Shown: one piece after another, positions 19,165 through 28,220 of the stretch
How positions within the stretch are numbered: the first letter of the stretch is position 1
How the letters are laid out: each line of letters opens with the position of its first letter
Assembly (NCBI RefSeq): GCF_014696435.1
Contig: NZ_JACJQG010000011.1
Coordinates: 1 to 64,000, forward strand
Length of the DNA: 64,000 nucleotides
Origin: Calothrix anomala FACHB-343
Lineage (GTDB): Bacteria; Cyanobacteriota; Cyanobacteriia; Cyanobacteriales; Nostocaceae
Direction: 5' to 3'
Notes under the pieces: model-generated
The model's input: only the letters and a program-made list of their open reading frames with translations
What the model was told of the DNA's origin: nothing
Database searches by the model: none
Position numbers and translations under genes: made by a program

Positions 19165-19665
19165 TTAACGCCCTACAAAAGATTGAAAAAACCAATATGC
19201 GATCGTTCCGAAAATAATAATTAAAGATACAGGTAAAAACCAGATGCCTAAATGAGGTGTTTCTGTATTAGCTAAGTAAAATATTTGCCATTCAATATAA
19301 GCAAATAACCAAATCATTTCAGTTTTCAACCAATTTAACATTGAGCAGGCAATGTGATATTGACGCAGTGCATTTTCTTGTGTAATTTGCACTGCATAAT
19401 TAAATGTCTGGGGATAGCGACTGATAACTGTTAGCATCCCATAGATTAATAAACTTAATAAGGGGAACAGCCAGAGAAAGTTTTTACTCCCCCAGCCGTT
19501 AGCTTTACCATCAACTCCGAAATGGATGGGTATAGTCTCTGGTAATGCAAACCAAGCATGAATTGCAGTACCAAACAATGCAACTATTCCCGCGATCGCA
19601 ATCCAATTGAGCATTTTTGCTTGTTGAGTCTGGGGAGGGATAAAAACAGGTCTTTGATAAGTCAT
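19165..19665 (-). CDS. DUF1648-type multi-pass membrane protein
   Basis: A 166-residue integral membrane protein with about four hydrophobic segments: IAIAGIVALFGTAIHAWF, FLWLFPLLSLLIYGMLTVI, MIWLFAYIEWQIFYL and FLPVSLIIIFGTIAYWFF. The segment LPETIPIHFGVDGKANGWGSK is the hallmark of DUF1648, also found at the N-terminus of SdpI-type immunity proteins. The function of stand-alone copies is not established. It lies downstream of the Rieske oxygenase gene on the same strand with about 100 bases between, so co-transcription is possible but not shown. Confidence 0.8.
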   Translation of the reverse strand: MTYQRPVFIPPQTQQAKMLNWIAIAGIVALFGTAIHAWFALPETIPIHFGVDGKANGWGSKNFLWLFPLLSLLIYGMLTVISRYPQTFNYAVQITQENALRQYHIACSMLNWLKTEMIWLFAYIEWQIFYLANTETPHLGIWFLPVSLIIIFGTIAYWFFQSFVGR

Positions 19666-19766
19666 TATAGCTCCATTGTATCGGCTAATTGTGTTTATAA
19701 TTTAGCCTTTAATGGTTGGTAATGTCTTGGGCTTGTTACAGAGATTTAAGATACTATCATATTCTC

Positions 19767-21170
19767 TTATGAGAGAGATTTACTAGGGCGATCGGCGTAA
19801 ACCTTAATGATAGGTAAACCGCCTTGAGGAATGCTGGTAAAAAATTGTTGTTTTAAGTTATCAATGAAGTATGAACCAAGCAAACTGATGATTGATAAAA
19901 TTGTGGTGAATAGGGCAAACTTGGCGGGTATACTGATGATGATTAACGCTAATGTTAACAGCGCTAATAATCCTGAAACTCGTTGTAAAATTGCTTGGAC
20001 TTTGTCGAGTAAAATCACAGAACGGCGACAATTAGGACAAAATTTTGTATGTCTATGCCATCTGTCATAAAGTTGTTCATTATCGATATTTTTGACAGTG
20101 GTTTCTAGATTATCTTGCCAACTAGGCGCACCGCCAGCAAATTCATCGAGCCATTTTCTAAAAGTGACAATACCCAAATCAGCCGGAGAAGGCATAAAAT
20201 ATGCTTTCTGCCATTTTTTATTTAGAGAAGTTTCAATCATTTCTTGGGAATGCATGACTGTTAAATCTTGATCGCTTACCTTATAGCTTAATAAATGCTG
20301 TAATCCTATTTGCAAATAGTTTGGCAGTAAAGATAACCAAGATTTTTTCTTAACTGTATTACCTCCAATAATAAACTTAACAATATGCCTACATTGTCCG
20401 GGTTTGGTAGGTACAAAATATAATTGAAATATATGATTTTTACCATTAGCGTAACGGTAAATTGTGGTATTGGCACAAGGAGGTGTGAAATTCCTAGTAG
20501 CTTCCATATCTTGATTGAGAAGATTGTAGCCAGAATGTTTGAGATGAAAACCTGCATCGGCAGACATTTCACCTACTAATGAAAACTCTTTTATGGGTAC
20601 TGCTGTTTCGGGAGAATAATAACCGCTTCCTTCATGTAAATATTGTGCGTGTGAAGGGTCAAAAGTACTTTCAACTGAGACAGTGTAACCTACAGGAACT
20701 TCTGTCATATGCCAATCCATAAATGATTTATCTGGATCGCATTCTGGGATGGTGGCAGGATTTTTTAATTGACAATCTTCAAAGGCTGTGGCGCTATCAT
20801 CAGGCCAAATCCATAATAAACCTTGCAGCACTTGTGTAGGATAAGTTTTAACGTGAGACCTTAAACTATTACAAGCAATTTCTTTGGCATTACCTGTTAA
20901 CATGGGTACATTAGTGCATTGACCTTCATTGTTAAAAGTCCATCCATGATGTCTACACATTAAGTTGCCATCTTCGTTAATTCTTCCTAAAGATAGTTGT
21001 GCTAGTTTGTGAGGACAATAATCATCCATGACGATCCATTGCTGATGATTATCTTGCCAAATTACGAGTTTTTTACCAAGTAGGGTGACGGGATTGGGAC
21101 TATTACTATCGAGATAACTTAATGGGCTAATGGGATACCATTGTTTAGTCCAAGAAAATTGTGTTTCCAT
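19767..21170 (-). CDS. Rieske [2Fe-2S] oxygenase, PaO/Tic55-like
   Basis: A protein of about 467 residues from the ATG at 21170; an in-frame start at 21218 adds 16 residues that look unrelated. The Rieske cluster ligands are C52-x-H54 and C72-x2-H75 (YCPHK and CRHHGW). The mononuclear iron site is probably the D-x2-H-x4-H motif in FDPSHAQYLHEG. A CxxC pair (FCPNC) precedes two C-terminal hydrophobic segments (LLALLTLALIIISIPAKFAL and ILSIISLLGSYFI). This combination marks the pheophorbide a oxygenase/Tic55/PTC52 group of membrane-bound oxygenases, which act on chlorophyll-derived or other hydrophobic substrates using electrons from ferredoxin. The exact substrate cannot be inferred. Confidence 0.88.
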   Translation of the reverse strand: METQFSWTKQWYPISPLSYLDSNSPNPVTLLGKKLVIWQDNHQQWIVMDDYCPHKLAQLSLGRINEDGNLMCRHHGWTFNNEGQCTNVPMLTGNAKEIACNSLRSHVKTYPTQVLQGLLWIWPDDSATAFEDCQLKNPATIPECDPDKSFMDWHMTEVPVGYTVSVESTFDPSHAQYLHEGSGYYSPETAVPIKEFSLVGEMSADAGFHLKHSGYNLLNQDMEATRNFTPPCANTTIYRYANGKNHIFQLYFVPTKPGQCRHIVKFIIGGNTVKKKSWLSLLPNYLQIGLQHLLSYKVSDQDLTVMHSQEMIETSLNKKWQKAYFMPSPADLGIVTFRKWLDEFAGGAPSWQDNLETTVKNIDNEQLYDRWHRHTKFCPNCRRSVILLDKVQAILQRVSGLLALLTLALIIISIPAKFALFTTILSIISLLGSYFIDNLKQQFFTSIPQGGLPIIKVYADRPSKSLS

Positions 21171-21270
21171 CAGCGAAATCCAAAAAAATTCATTAATTAG
21201 CAACTCTACACATTTCAATTTAGCGTAGAGTGTTTATTTGTGGAGATTTATGGAAGATTTAGGAATTATG

Positions 21271-21440
21271 AACCGCCAAGACGCCAAGGACGCCAAGGAA
21301 GAGAGCAGTATAATTGAGAGAGAAAAATGCACTTAATGCTTTTAGAACATAAGGAACTGAAAAAAACTCTGCGTACCTACCCTGCGGGAAGGCGAAGCGC
21401 CTATGCGTTAACCTTAGCGCACCTTTGCGTTCAATATAGA
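21271..21440. repeat. Dispersed intergenic repeats (cgccaagacgccaagg and related)
   Basis: The string cgccaagacgccaagga is repeated here and occurs as its complement near 31670-31700. It is followed by ctctgcgtacc...cctttgcgtt, a family that reappears near 15099, 54551-54600 and 56330-56375. These are non-coding repeats; short ORFs across them are not credible. Confidence 0.6.
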
Positions 21441-21481
21441 TGTTATAGATTGGAGAAGGTACGCCGCTTGCAAAACTAACA

Positions 21482-23689
21482 ATGGATAGGGATATGAAAA
21501 GCAAACATCCAGCCGTCTACGCTTTAGTTTTACAGAGCGTTCTCGTGTTTTCGCCTTTGCTGCTGTCTCCTGGTAAAATCAATGGGCAAACTGTACCTGC
21601 TGTATCGTCTGGTGTGGCTCCTGCTCCGGTATTATCTAATCAGGAACGGGAAGAATTGGCTGGATTGCTGGCGCAACGGCGGATTCAAGATGCAACCCAA
21701 TCTGATGTTCAGCGTAATTTTAATCAGACTACCATGCCCTTGAATATCTGGATAGTATTATTAAGCTTATTTCCTGTCGCCACAATAGTTTTACTGTGGC
21801 TATTGCGTGGATTAATTATCCGCGAAGTTGTGAATAAGGCAATGTCACAGATAGAAGGTGTAGAAAGTTTGCAAACTCAGCTAAATGCAGTGAAGCAAGA
21901 AGCTGAAAATGCAATTCAAGCGGTGCAAAAGATTACTCAAGATTTGGGGACAGAGGTTGAGAGTTTGCAAGCGAAGATTAAAAGCGAGCAAGAAAATTTA
22001 TCGGCGATTAATTCTGATTTTACGGCGAAGCAAGCAAGTATTTTAAATCAGTTAGATACGGAAGTTAAAGTTATTCAAGGGAAATTAGAAAATATAGATA
22101 CGGAATTTGCAAGTCAATTAGGGCAATTACTGGCAAATGCCCAAAGTCAAAGTAATTTTACTATTGAAAATTTAAGCAAAATAGAATCTGATTTATCGCA
22201 GCAATTATCAGAAATACTATTAAAAGTAGAACAGCAAAAAGATAGCACGTTAGCAAGTTTAAATACATCTCAGGCGGAATTTACAGGAAATTTAGCGGGT
22301 TTACAGGCTGATACGCAGCAAGAAAAAGATATAGTGGTTGAGAAAATTACGAGTTTAGCAGCAGAAGCGGCGAATAAAATATCTGAGTCGCAAGCAGAGG
22401 TTGGACAGCAGAAAGATGCAAGTTTGGTGAATATTGCTGAATTAGAAAGTGCTTTGAAAATAGAAGCAGTAAATAAAATATCTGAGTTACAAGCAGAAGT
22501 TGGACAGCGAAAAGATGCAAGTTTGGTGAATATTGCTGAGTTAGAAAGTGGCTTGAGAACGCAAATCACAGAATTACAAGCTAATAGTCAACAGCAAAAA
22601 TCTGCTCTTTTTGCTGATTTACAAAAATTACAAGCAGAATTTACTAGTAACTTGGCTGAGTTACTGGAAGATGTGCAAAAACAAAAAGATTTAATTATTG
22701 AGACTTTAGAAAAATCTGGTTCGGAATTTACTTCGCAATTTTCGGAATTACAGGTAAATGCACAACAGCAGAAAATTCTGATTTTAGAAAAGCTGGAAAG
22801 ATTAGAAACGGAATTTGTCTCCCAGCTTTCGGAATTGCAATTTGATGCACAACAACGCAAGGATTCTATTTTAGAAGAACTGACGGAAATTAAACAGCCA
22901 TCGGTAATTGAAATTGAGGCGAAAAAATTAGAACCGTTACAATCTCCTAAGCCAGAAACCTCGTCTATCACAGAAGATGTAGAGGTTAGCGTTGCCGACG
23001 ATGAATATTTGACAAGGGGAGATGTGCTGTTTGGCGAAAAACGGTATTTAGAAGCGATCGCACTTTACAATCAAGCAGTGGAAACCCAGCCAGATAACGC
23101 CACAGCTTGGTTTAAACAAGGTTTAACTCTCGCTAGGTTGAAACGCTACCAAGACGCGATCGCATCCTATGATAAAGCATTGAAAATTAATCCCAACGAT
23201 CATCAAGCATGGTGCGATCGCGGTGTGGCTTTGGGGTATTTACGCAAACATCAACAAGCTTTTGTATCATTTAATCAAGCGACGAAAGTTAAACCCGATG
23301 ACGCTGTAGCCTGGATGAATCGCGGTTTAGCCTTGATTGAGTTAGAAGAATACGACGAAGCGATCGCATCTTTTGACAAAGCCATTGAAATTAAACCATC
23401 ACCCAAAGCTTGGGATAAACGCGGCTATAGTTTGGTAAGGTTGGGAAGAGATGACGAAGCGATCGCATCTTTTGACAAAGCATTAGCACTCAAACCCGAT
23501 TATGCAGTTGCTTTTTACAATAAAGCCGCCTGTTACGCACTGCAAAAACAAGTGGAATTAGCTGTAGAAAATCTCCAGCAAGCGATTAACTTGAATCCGC
23601 GATATCAGGAAGAAGCAGCGACAGATATTGATTTTGATGATATTGCAGATGAGCCGGCTTTTAGGGAATTGCTTGGTAAACCAGAGTAA
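21482..23689 (+). CDS. Membrane-anchored coiled-coil/TPR protein
   Basis: A 735-residue protein with an N-terminal hydrophobic segment (AVYALVLQSVLVFSPLLL) and a second at about 85-110 (IWIVLLSLFPVATIVLLWLL). A long Gln/Glu/Lys/Ala-rich coiled coil runs over about 120-470 and contains short internal duplications, for example AEVGQ-KDASLVNIAELES twice. Five to six TPR units follow at about 510-720 (AIALYNQAVETQPDNATAW and similar). The first segment may be a signal peptide and the second an anchor. The role is unknown; such proteins usually act as scaffolds. ATGs at 21482 and 21494 are both possible starts. Confidence 0.87.
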   Translation: MDRDMKSKHPAVYALVLQSVLVFSPLLLSPGKINGQTVPAVSSGVAPAPVLSNQEREELAGLLAQRRIQDATQSDVQRNFNQTTMPLNIWIVLLSLFPVATIVLLWLLRGLIIREVVNKAMSQIEGVESLQTQLNAVKQEAENAIQAVQKITQDLGTEVESLQAKIKSEQENLSAINSDFTAKQASILNQLDTEVKVIQGKLENIDTEFASQLGQLLANAQSQSNFTIENLSKIESDLSQQLSEILLKVEQQKDSTLASLNTSQAEFTGNLAGLQADTQQEKDIVVEKITSLAAEAANKISESQAEVGQQKDASLVNIAELESALKIEAVNKISELQAEVGQRKDASLVNIAELESGLRTQITELQANSQQQKSALFADLQKLQAEFTSNLAELLEDVQKQKDLIIETLEKSGSEFTSQFSELQVNAQQQKILILEKLERLETEFVSQLSELQFDAQQRKDSILEELTEIKQPSVIEIEAKKLEPLQSPKPETSSITEDVEVSVADDEYLTRGDVLFGEKRYLEAIALYNQAVETQPDNATAWFKQGLTLARLKRYQDAIASYDKALKINPNDHQAWCDRGVALGYLRKHQQAFVSFNQATKVKPDDAVAWMNRGLALIELEEYDEAIASFDKAIEIKPSPKAWDKRGYSLVRLGRDDEAIASFDKALALKPDYAVAFYNKAACYALQKQVELAVENLQQAINLNPRYQEEAATDIDFDDIADEPAFRELLGKPE

Positions 23690-23753
23690 AAACTCTTTAA
23701 TTCTCACTCATCCCGCAATCCCGCCGTCACCCTAGAAGGGTGCGGCTAATTGA

Positions 23754-23809
23754 ACAAAGCCTGCCTTCGCAGGCTAACGAAAATTCCAGCCTGCGAAGGC
23801 TGGCTTTGT
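23754..23809. repeat. 56-bp inverted-repeat element with 22-bp arms
   Basis: Arms at 23754-23775 and 23788-23809 are complementary at 21 of 22 positions (acaaagcctgccttcgcagg versus its complement). Each arm also carries a smaller internal palindrome (gcctgccttcgcaggc). A MITE-like or REP-like hairpin is likely. Confidence 0.75.
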
Positions 23810-23975
23810 AACGTTAGCCCCAGGCTTCTAGCCTGCGGGCGGTATATCGGGTATGCGAGAGAACTGTTTGTATCTGTATTCAGGGGTAAAACCTACCATT
23901 CACCAAATGCGTTCTCTGCAATTTGTTTTTTCTCACGCAGAGGCGCAGAGGAGAAAGCCAAAGTATCCTCTTCCC

Positions 23976-24010
23976 CATGCCCAATGCCCAATGCCCAATG
24001 CCCAATGCCC
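23976..24010. repeat. Heptanucleotide STRR (tgcccaa)n
   Basis: Five copies of the 7-base unit lie about 40 bases upstream of the NB-ARC gene start, so they fall in its likely promoter or leader. Confidence 0.85.
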
Positions 24011-24049
24011 ATCATGTATACTTAAAAACAGCACATCCCAACCCCGGCA

Positions 24050-27000
24050 ATGACGAAACGACAGCGATTGGAACAACAGCGAGATACCCTTCAAGCCGAC
24101 TGGGATCGGAGAAATAAGAAGTTAACGCAGTTGCGGCTGGCTTTCGCAATTGAGGCTGGGGTTGCTGTTAAGTTTCAGTTAGAACAACAAATCCAAGATG
24201 AGGAAACAGAACTCAAACGCTTGGAGCAGGAATTAGATACAATCGAGCAAGCTCTTTCTCAGACGAATTTTGACCCTGATCGCCAAGCTTTAGGTAATCT
24301 TACCAACGTCCCAGAATTACCACCGCACTTTTTACCCCGTGAAGAAGAACTTACACCCTTAAAACAGAAAGTATTATCTTCAACAAAGCAACCTGTGGGT
24401 ATTACAGGGAAAAGTCGCCGTGTTGGTGTGCAAGGAATGGGCGGAATTGGGAAAACAGTCTTAGCTACAGCCTTAGCGCGGGATGAAGAAGTGAGAAAGG
24501 CGTTTCCTGATGGAGTGTTGTGGGTAACATTTGGACAAACGCCTCAAATTTTAACTTGGCAATCCTATCTTGCTCAAGCGTTGGGTGAGAAGCAAGCGGC
24601 TTTTACCGAGGTGGGATTGGCGAAAGCGCGGTTGCGGGAGTTGTTTGCCGAGAAAGCTTGCTTGCTGATTTTGGATGATATCTGGCGTTTGGATGATGCG
24701 ACGGCGTTTGATGTGTTGGGGGAACGCTGTCAGATGTTAATTACTACCCGTGATGGGGCGATAGTCACGGGGTTGGGCGGGGAAGAATATCAGCTGGCAA
24801 TTTTAGGTAAACAACAGGCGTTAGAACTGTTGGCGAATTGGGCAAATCAACCGGAGATATTGCAACCCAGCCCGCAAAATGATGTTACTTTGCAGGTTGC
24901 GCGGGAATGTGGATATTTGCCCTTAGCATTAGCGATGGTTGGCGCGATGATGCGGGGGAAACCTGCAAATCGCTGGCAGAATATTTTAGAAAAACTCCGC
25001 AGTGCTGATTTAGAGAAAATCAAACAACAGTTTCCCGATTATCCTTATCCAGATTTACTCAAAGCTATTGCTGTTAGTGTGGCGGCTTTGGATGAGAATT
25101 GCCAACAGCGATATTTAGATTTTGCGGTATTTCCCGAAGATACACCCATACCCGAAGCAGTTTTGCAGATTTTTTGGCAACCCTTGGGGTTAGATGAGTT
25201 TGATAGCCAAGATGTCATTGATGAATTGGTGAGTAAATCTCTGGCTTTGCGGGATGAAGCGGGAAATTTGCGGTTGCATGACTTGCAGTTTGATTATGTG
25301 AGGAAGCAGTACACGACTTTAGCAAAGGAAAGTCAGGGGATAGGAGTTTTACACAATCGGCTGTTAAATGCTTACAGCGAAAAATACCCCGAAGGCTGGC
25401 ATAGTTTAGCAAATGACGGTTATATTTTGCAGAATTTAGCCTATCATTTGCTGGCGGGGGGAAGGGATGGGGAATTACAACAACTGCTGTGTGATTTTCG
25501 CTGGTTGCAGGGGAAGTTGGAGAACATCAATATCAATGCTTTGCTAGCAGATTATGATTTTTTGCCCCAAGATGAGAATTTACAGTTAATTCAAGGTGCG
25601 TTGAGGCTGGCGGCACATATTTTAAATGAGGATAAACAGCAATTGGCGGGGCAATTATTAGGGCGGTTGCTGAGTTTTGAAAGAGAAGAAATTCAAAGAT
25701 TGTTAAACCAGGCGCAGCAATGCAAAACTCCTGGCTTGCTTCCGCAAACAGCCAGTTTAACTTCCCCCGGCGCTTCCTTAGTACGTACTTTAGTAGGTCA
25801 TAGTAACTCGGTAAATACAGTTGCCCTGAGTACTGATGGCAAGTATGCGATTTCTGGTTCCGATGACAAGACTCTCAAAGTCTGGAATTGGCAAACTGGT
25901 GAACTACTGCGGACTCTAGTTGGTCATAGTGACTCGGTAAATGCAGTCGCCCTGAGTGCTGATGGCAAGTACGTGATTTCTACTTCCCGTGACACCACCC
26001 TCAAAGTCTGGAATTGGCAAACTGGTGAACTACTGCGGACTCTAGTTGGTCATAGTCGCTCAGTAAATGCAGTCGCCCTGAGTGCTGATGGCAAGTATGC
26101 AATTTCTGGTTCCGATGACACCACCCTCAAAGTCTGGAATTGGCAAACTGGTGAACTACTGCGGACTCTAGTTGGTCATAGTGGCTCGGTAAGTGCAGTC
26201 GCCCTGAGTGCTGATGGCAAGTACGCAATTTCTGGTTCCTTGGACAACACCCTCAAAGTCTGGAATTGGCAAACTGGTGAACTACTGCGGACTCTAGTTG
26301 GTCATAGTGGCTCGGTAAGTGCAGTCGCCCTGAGTGCTGATGGCAATTACGCGATCTCTGGCTCCTTGGATAACACCCTCAAAGTCTGGAATTGGCAAAC
26401 TGGTGAACTACTGCGGACTCTAGTTGGTCATATTAGCTCGGTAAGAGCAGTCGCCCTGACTCCAGAGGGCAAATACATAATTTCTGCTTCCCATGACACC
26501 ACCCTCAAAGTCTGGAATTGGCAAACTGGTGAACTACTGCAGACTCTAGTTGGTCATAGTGACTGGGTAAGAGCAGTTGCCCTGACTGCTAATGGCAAGT
26601 ACGCGATTTCTGCTTCCCGTGACACCACCCTCAAAGTCTGGAATTGGCAAACTGGTGAACTACTGCGGACTCTAGTTGGTCATAGTAGCTCGGTAAGAGG
26701 AGTCGCCCTAACTGCTAATGGCAAGTACGCGATTTCTGCTTCCCGTGACACCACCCTCAAAGTCTGGAATTGGCAAACTGGTGAACTACTGCGGACTCTA
26801 GTTGGTCATAGTGACTGGGTAAGAGCAGTCGCCCTGACTGCTAATGGCAAGTACGCGATTTCTGGCTCCGATGACAAGACTCTCAAAGTCTGGAATTGGC
26901 AAACTGGTAAACTACTACGTACCATAGAAGGTCATAGTTACTCGGTAAGAGCAGTCACCCTGACTCCTGATGGCAAGTACGTGATCTCTGGTTCCTTAGA

Positions 27001-27544
27001 CAACACCCTCAAAGTCTGGAATTGGCAAACTAGTAAACTACTGCGTACCATAGAAGGTCATACTTACTGGGTAAATGCAGTCGCCCTGACTCCTGATGGC
27101 AAATACGCGATTTCTGCTTCCCATGACACCACCCTCAAAGTCTGGAATTGGCAAACTGGTGAACTACTACGTAGCATAAAAGGTCATAGTAGCTCGATAT
27201 ATGCGCTTGCCCTGACTCCTGATGGCAAATACGCGATTTCTGCTTCCCATGACACCACCCTCAAAGTCTGGAATTGGCAAATTGGTGAACTACTGCGTAC
27301 TATAGAAGGTCATAGTGACTCGGTAAATGCAGTCGCCCTGACTCCTGATGGCAAATACGTGATTTCTGGTTTTGTTGACAACACCCTCAAAGTCTGGAAT
27401 TGGCAGACTGGGGAAGAAATCGCCACTTTCACAGGGGAAAGTGCAATATATTGCTGTGCTGTTGCATCTGATGGGGCGAAAATTGTTGCTGGCGATGCAT
27501 TAGGGCGGGTGCATTTTTTGCGCTTGCAAGTCACAAAAGAGTAA
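24050..27544 (+). CDS. NB-ARC STAND NTPase with 14 WD40-type blades
   Basis: A 1164-residue signal-transduction ATPase. Residues 1-75 form a short coiled coil (EQQIQDEETELKRLEQELDT). The NB-ARC core has Walker A GMGGIGKT (129-136, K135), Walker B LLILDDIW (D209/D210) and the GLPLA-like YLPLALAMVG. A winged-helix/helical region runs to about 580. Thirteen exactly 42-residue WD40 repeats (GHS..V.AVALT.DGKYAIS.S.D.TLKVWNWQTGELLRTL) and one degenerate final unit follow, enough for two seven-bladed propellers. STAND proteins of this layout oligomerise when the repeat sensor binds a ligand. No catalytic effector is visible at the N-terminus, so the output must be a recruited partner or the coiled coil itself. 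The ligand is unknown. Confidence 0.92.
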   Translation: MTKRQRLEQQRDTLQADWDRRNKKLTQLRLAFAIEAGVAVKFQLEQQIQDEETELKRLEQELDTIEQALSQTNFDPDRQALGNLTNVPELPPHFLPREEELTPLKQKVLSSTKQPVGITGKSRRVGVQGMGGIGKTVLATALARDEEVRKAFPDGVLWVTFGQTPQILTWQSYLAQALGEKQAAFTEVGLAKARLRELFAEKACLLILDDIWRLDDATAFDVLGERCQMLITTRDGAIVTGLGGEEYQLAILGKQQALELLANWANQPEILQPSPQNDVTLQVARECGYLPLALAMVGAMMRGKPANRWQNILEKLRSADLEKIKQQFPDYPYPDLLKAIAVSVAALDENCQQRYLDFAVFPEDTPIPEAVLQIFWQPLGLDEFDSQDVIDELVSKSLALRDEAGNLRLHDLQFDYVRKQYTTLAKESQGIGVLHNRLLNAYSEKYPEGWHSLANDGYILQNLAYHLLAGGRDGELQQLLCDFRWLQGKLENININALLADYDFLPQDENLQLIQGALRLAAHILNEDKQQLAGQLLGRLLSFEREEIQRLLNQAQQCKTPGLLPQTASLTSPGASLVRTLVGHSNSVNTVALSTDGKYAISGSDDKTLKVWNWQTGELLRTLVGHSDSVNAVALSADGKYVISTSRDTTLKVWNWQTGELLRTLVGHSRSVNAVALSADGKYAISGSDDTTLKVWNWQTGELLRTLVGHSGSVSAVALSADGKYAISGSLDNTLKVWNWQTGELLRTLVGHSGSVSAVALSADGNYAISGSLDNTLKVWNWQTGELLRTLVGHISSVRAVALTPEGKYIISASHDTTLKVWNWQTGELLQTLVGHSDWVRAVALTANGKYAISASRDTTLKVWNWQTGELLRTLVGHSSSVRGVALTANGKYAISASRDTTLKVWNWQTGELLRTLVGHSDWVRAVALTANGKYAISGSDDKTLKVWNWQTGKLLRTIEGHSYSVRAVTLTPDGKYVISGSLDNTLKVWNWQTSKLLRTIEGHTYWVNAVALTPDGKYAISASHDTTLKVWNWQTGELLRSIKGHSSSIYALALTPDGKYAISASHDTTLKVWNWQIGELLRTIEGHSDSVNAVALTPDGKYVISGFVDNTLKVWNWQTGEEIATFTGESAIYCCAVASDGAKIVAGDALGRVHFLRLQVTKE
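25796..27433 (+). repeat. 13 near-identical 126-bp WD40-coding repeats
   Basis: The DNA repeats with an exact 126-base period for 13 units without any length change (13 x 126 = 1638 bases). The part encoding LKVWNWQTGELLRTL is almost invariant, while the bases for the GHSxxV and ISxSxD positions vary. The pattern indicates recent amplification or ongoing gene conversion. Confidence 0.92.
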
Positions 27545-27665
27545 TTCGTAATTAAGAAATGCGGATTTTGTTTGAGTCAGTTGTGGCGAATGGGGATAAT
27601 ATAGAGTCCGGTTAGATAATTGTAATTGCCAGCCAAGAAATATCCAATTAAAAACATACCCAAAT

Positions 27666-27730
27666 TGTAGGGGCACGGCATCCAAAGACTTTCGGTGAGA
27701 CAGATATCTTATCGGTGCCGTGCCCCTACA
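27666..27730. mobile_element. 65-bp MITE-like element with 15-bp perfect inverted termini
   Basis: The termini tgtaggggcacggca and tgccgtgcccctaca are perfectly complementary. The interior is about 35 bases and non-coding. Similar gtaggggcatggca...tgcc strings occur in the direct repeats at 28221-28475. Confidence 0.7.
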
Positions 27731-27895
27731 GGGCGAATCATTGATTTTTTGGTATTATCCAAGCAAAACAAGCCGCGAATTGTGCGATCGCCTGTTTTAA
27801 TTTCCTTCTCATCACCATCACTGTTGCTAATTCACTCATCAGTCGCCATCAAAGTGCGAGCGCTCTTGCTAATTTTCTCACCTTTCCAGCAAAAA

Positions 27896-28105
27896 GCCGC
27901 AACGTTGAAGATAAAAACCGCAATTTTCCGCATCAAAGCCGCAACGTTGAGGCTAAAAGGTGCAACTTCCAAGATAAAAGCTGCAACGTTGAGGCTAAAA
28001 GGTGCAACTTCCAAGATAAAAGCTGCAACGTTCGAGATAAAAGGTGCAACTTCCAAGATAAAAGCTGCAATGTTGAGGATAAAAGGCGCAAGCTTCATGC
28101 TTTGA
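27896..28105. repeat. 21-bp minisatellite, ten units
   Basis: Ten tandem 21-base units alternate between two subtypes (gctgcaacgttgaggctaaaa and ggtgcaacttccaagataaaa), giving a 42-base higher-order period. Frames stay open on both strands. On + the array would encode heptads such as AATLRLK-GATSKIK; on - it would encode APFILNVAAFILEV-type hydrophobic repeats. No good ribosome site is seen for either. The 42-base period matches the minisatellite at 2520-2813, although the sequences differ. Confidence 0.88.
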
Positions 28106-28220
28106 AGTGCAAATTCCACCTTCAGAGGTTCAACAGTTGGTGATTTTTCCCGGCGAATTATGTTATTTCGGTCATATAACCTTACCCGTAGGCGGATGAG
28201 GGTTTAGCAGTGCTAAACCC

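Larger units (their letters stand above)
23690..24049. other. Intergenic repeat-rich region
   Basis: This contains the inverted-repeat element at 23754-23809, a further copy-like string agcctgcggg at 23831-23840, a cgcagaggcgcagagga repeat near 23935, and a tgcccaa heptamer array. Short frames here arise from these repeats. Confidence 0.6.

Noticed and set aside
21259-21504. 81-codon minus-strand frame before the coiled-coil/TPR gene
   Set aside because: It runs over dispersed repeats (cgccaagacgccaagg, tgcgttaacc) and overlaps the start of a well-supported gene.
27695-28119. Overlapping frames on both strands across the 21-bp minisatellite
   Set aside because: Same artefact of a stop-free 21-base unit. 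The plus frame also starts inside an inverted-repeat element.
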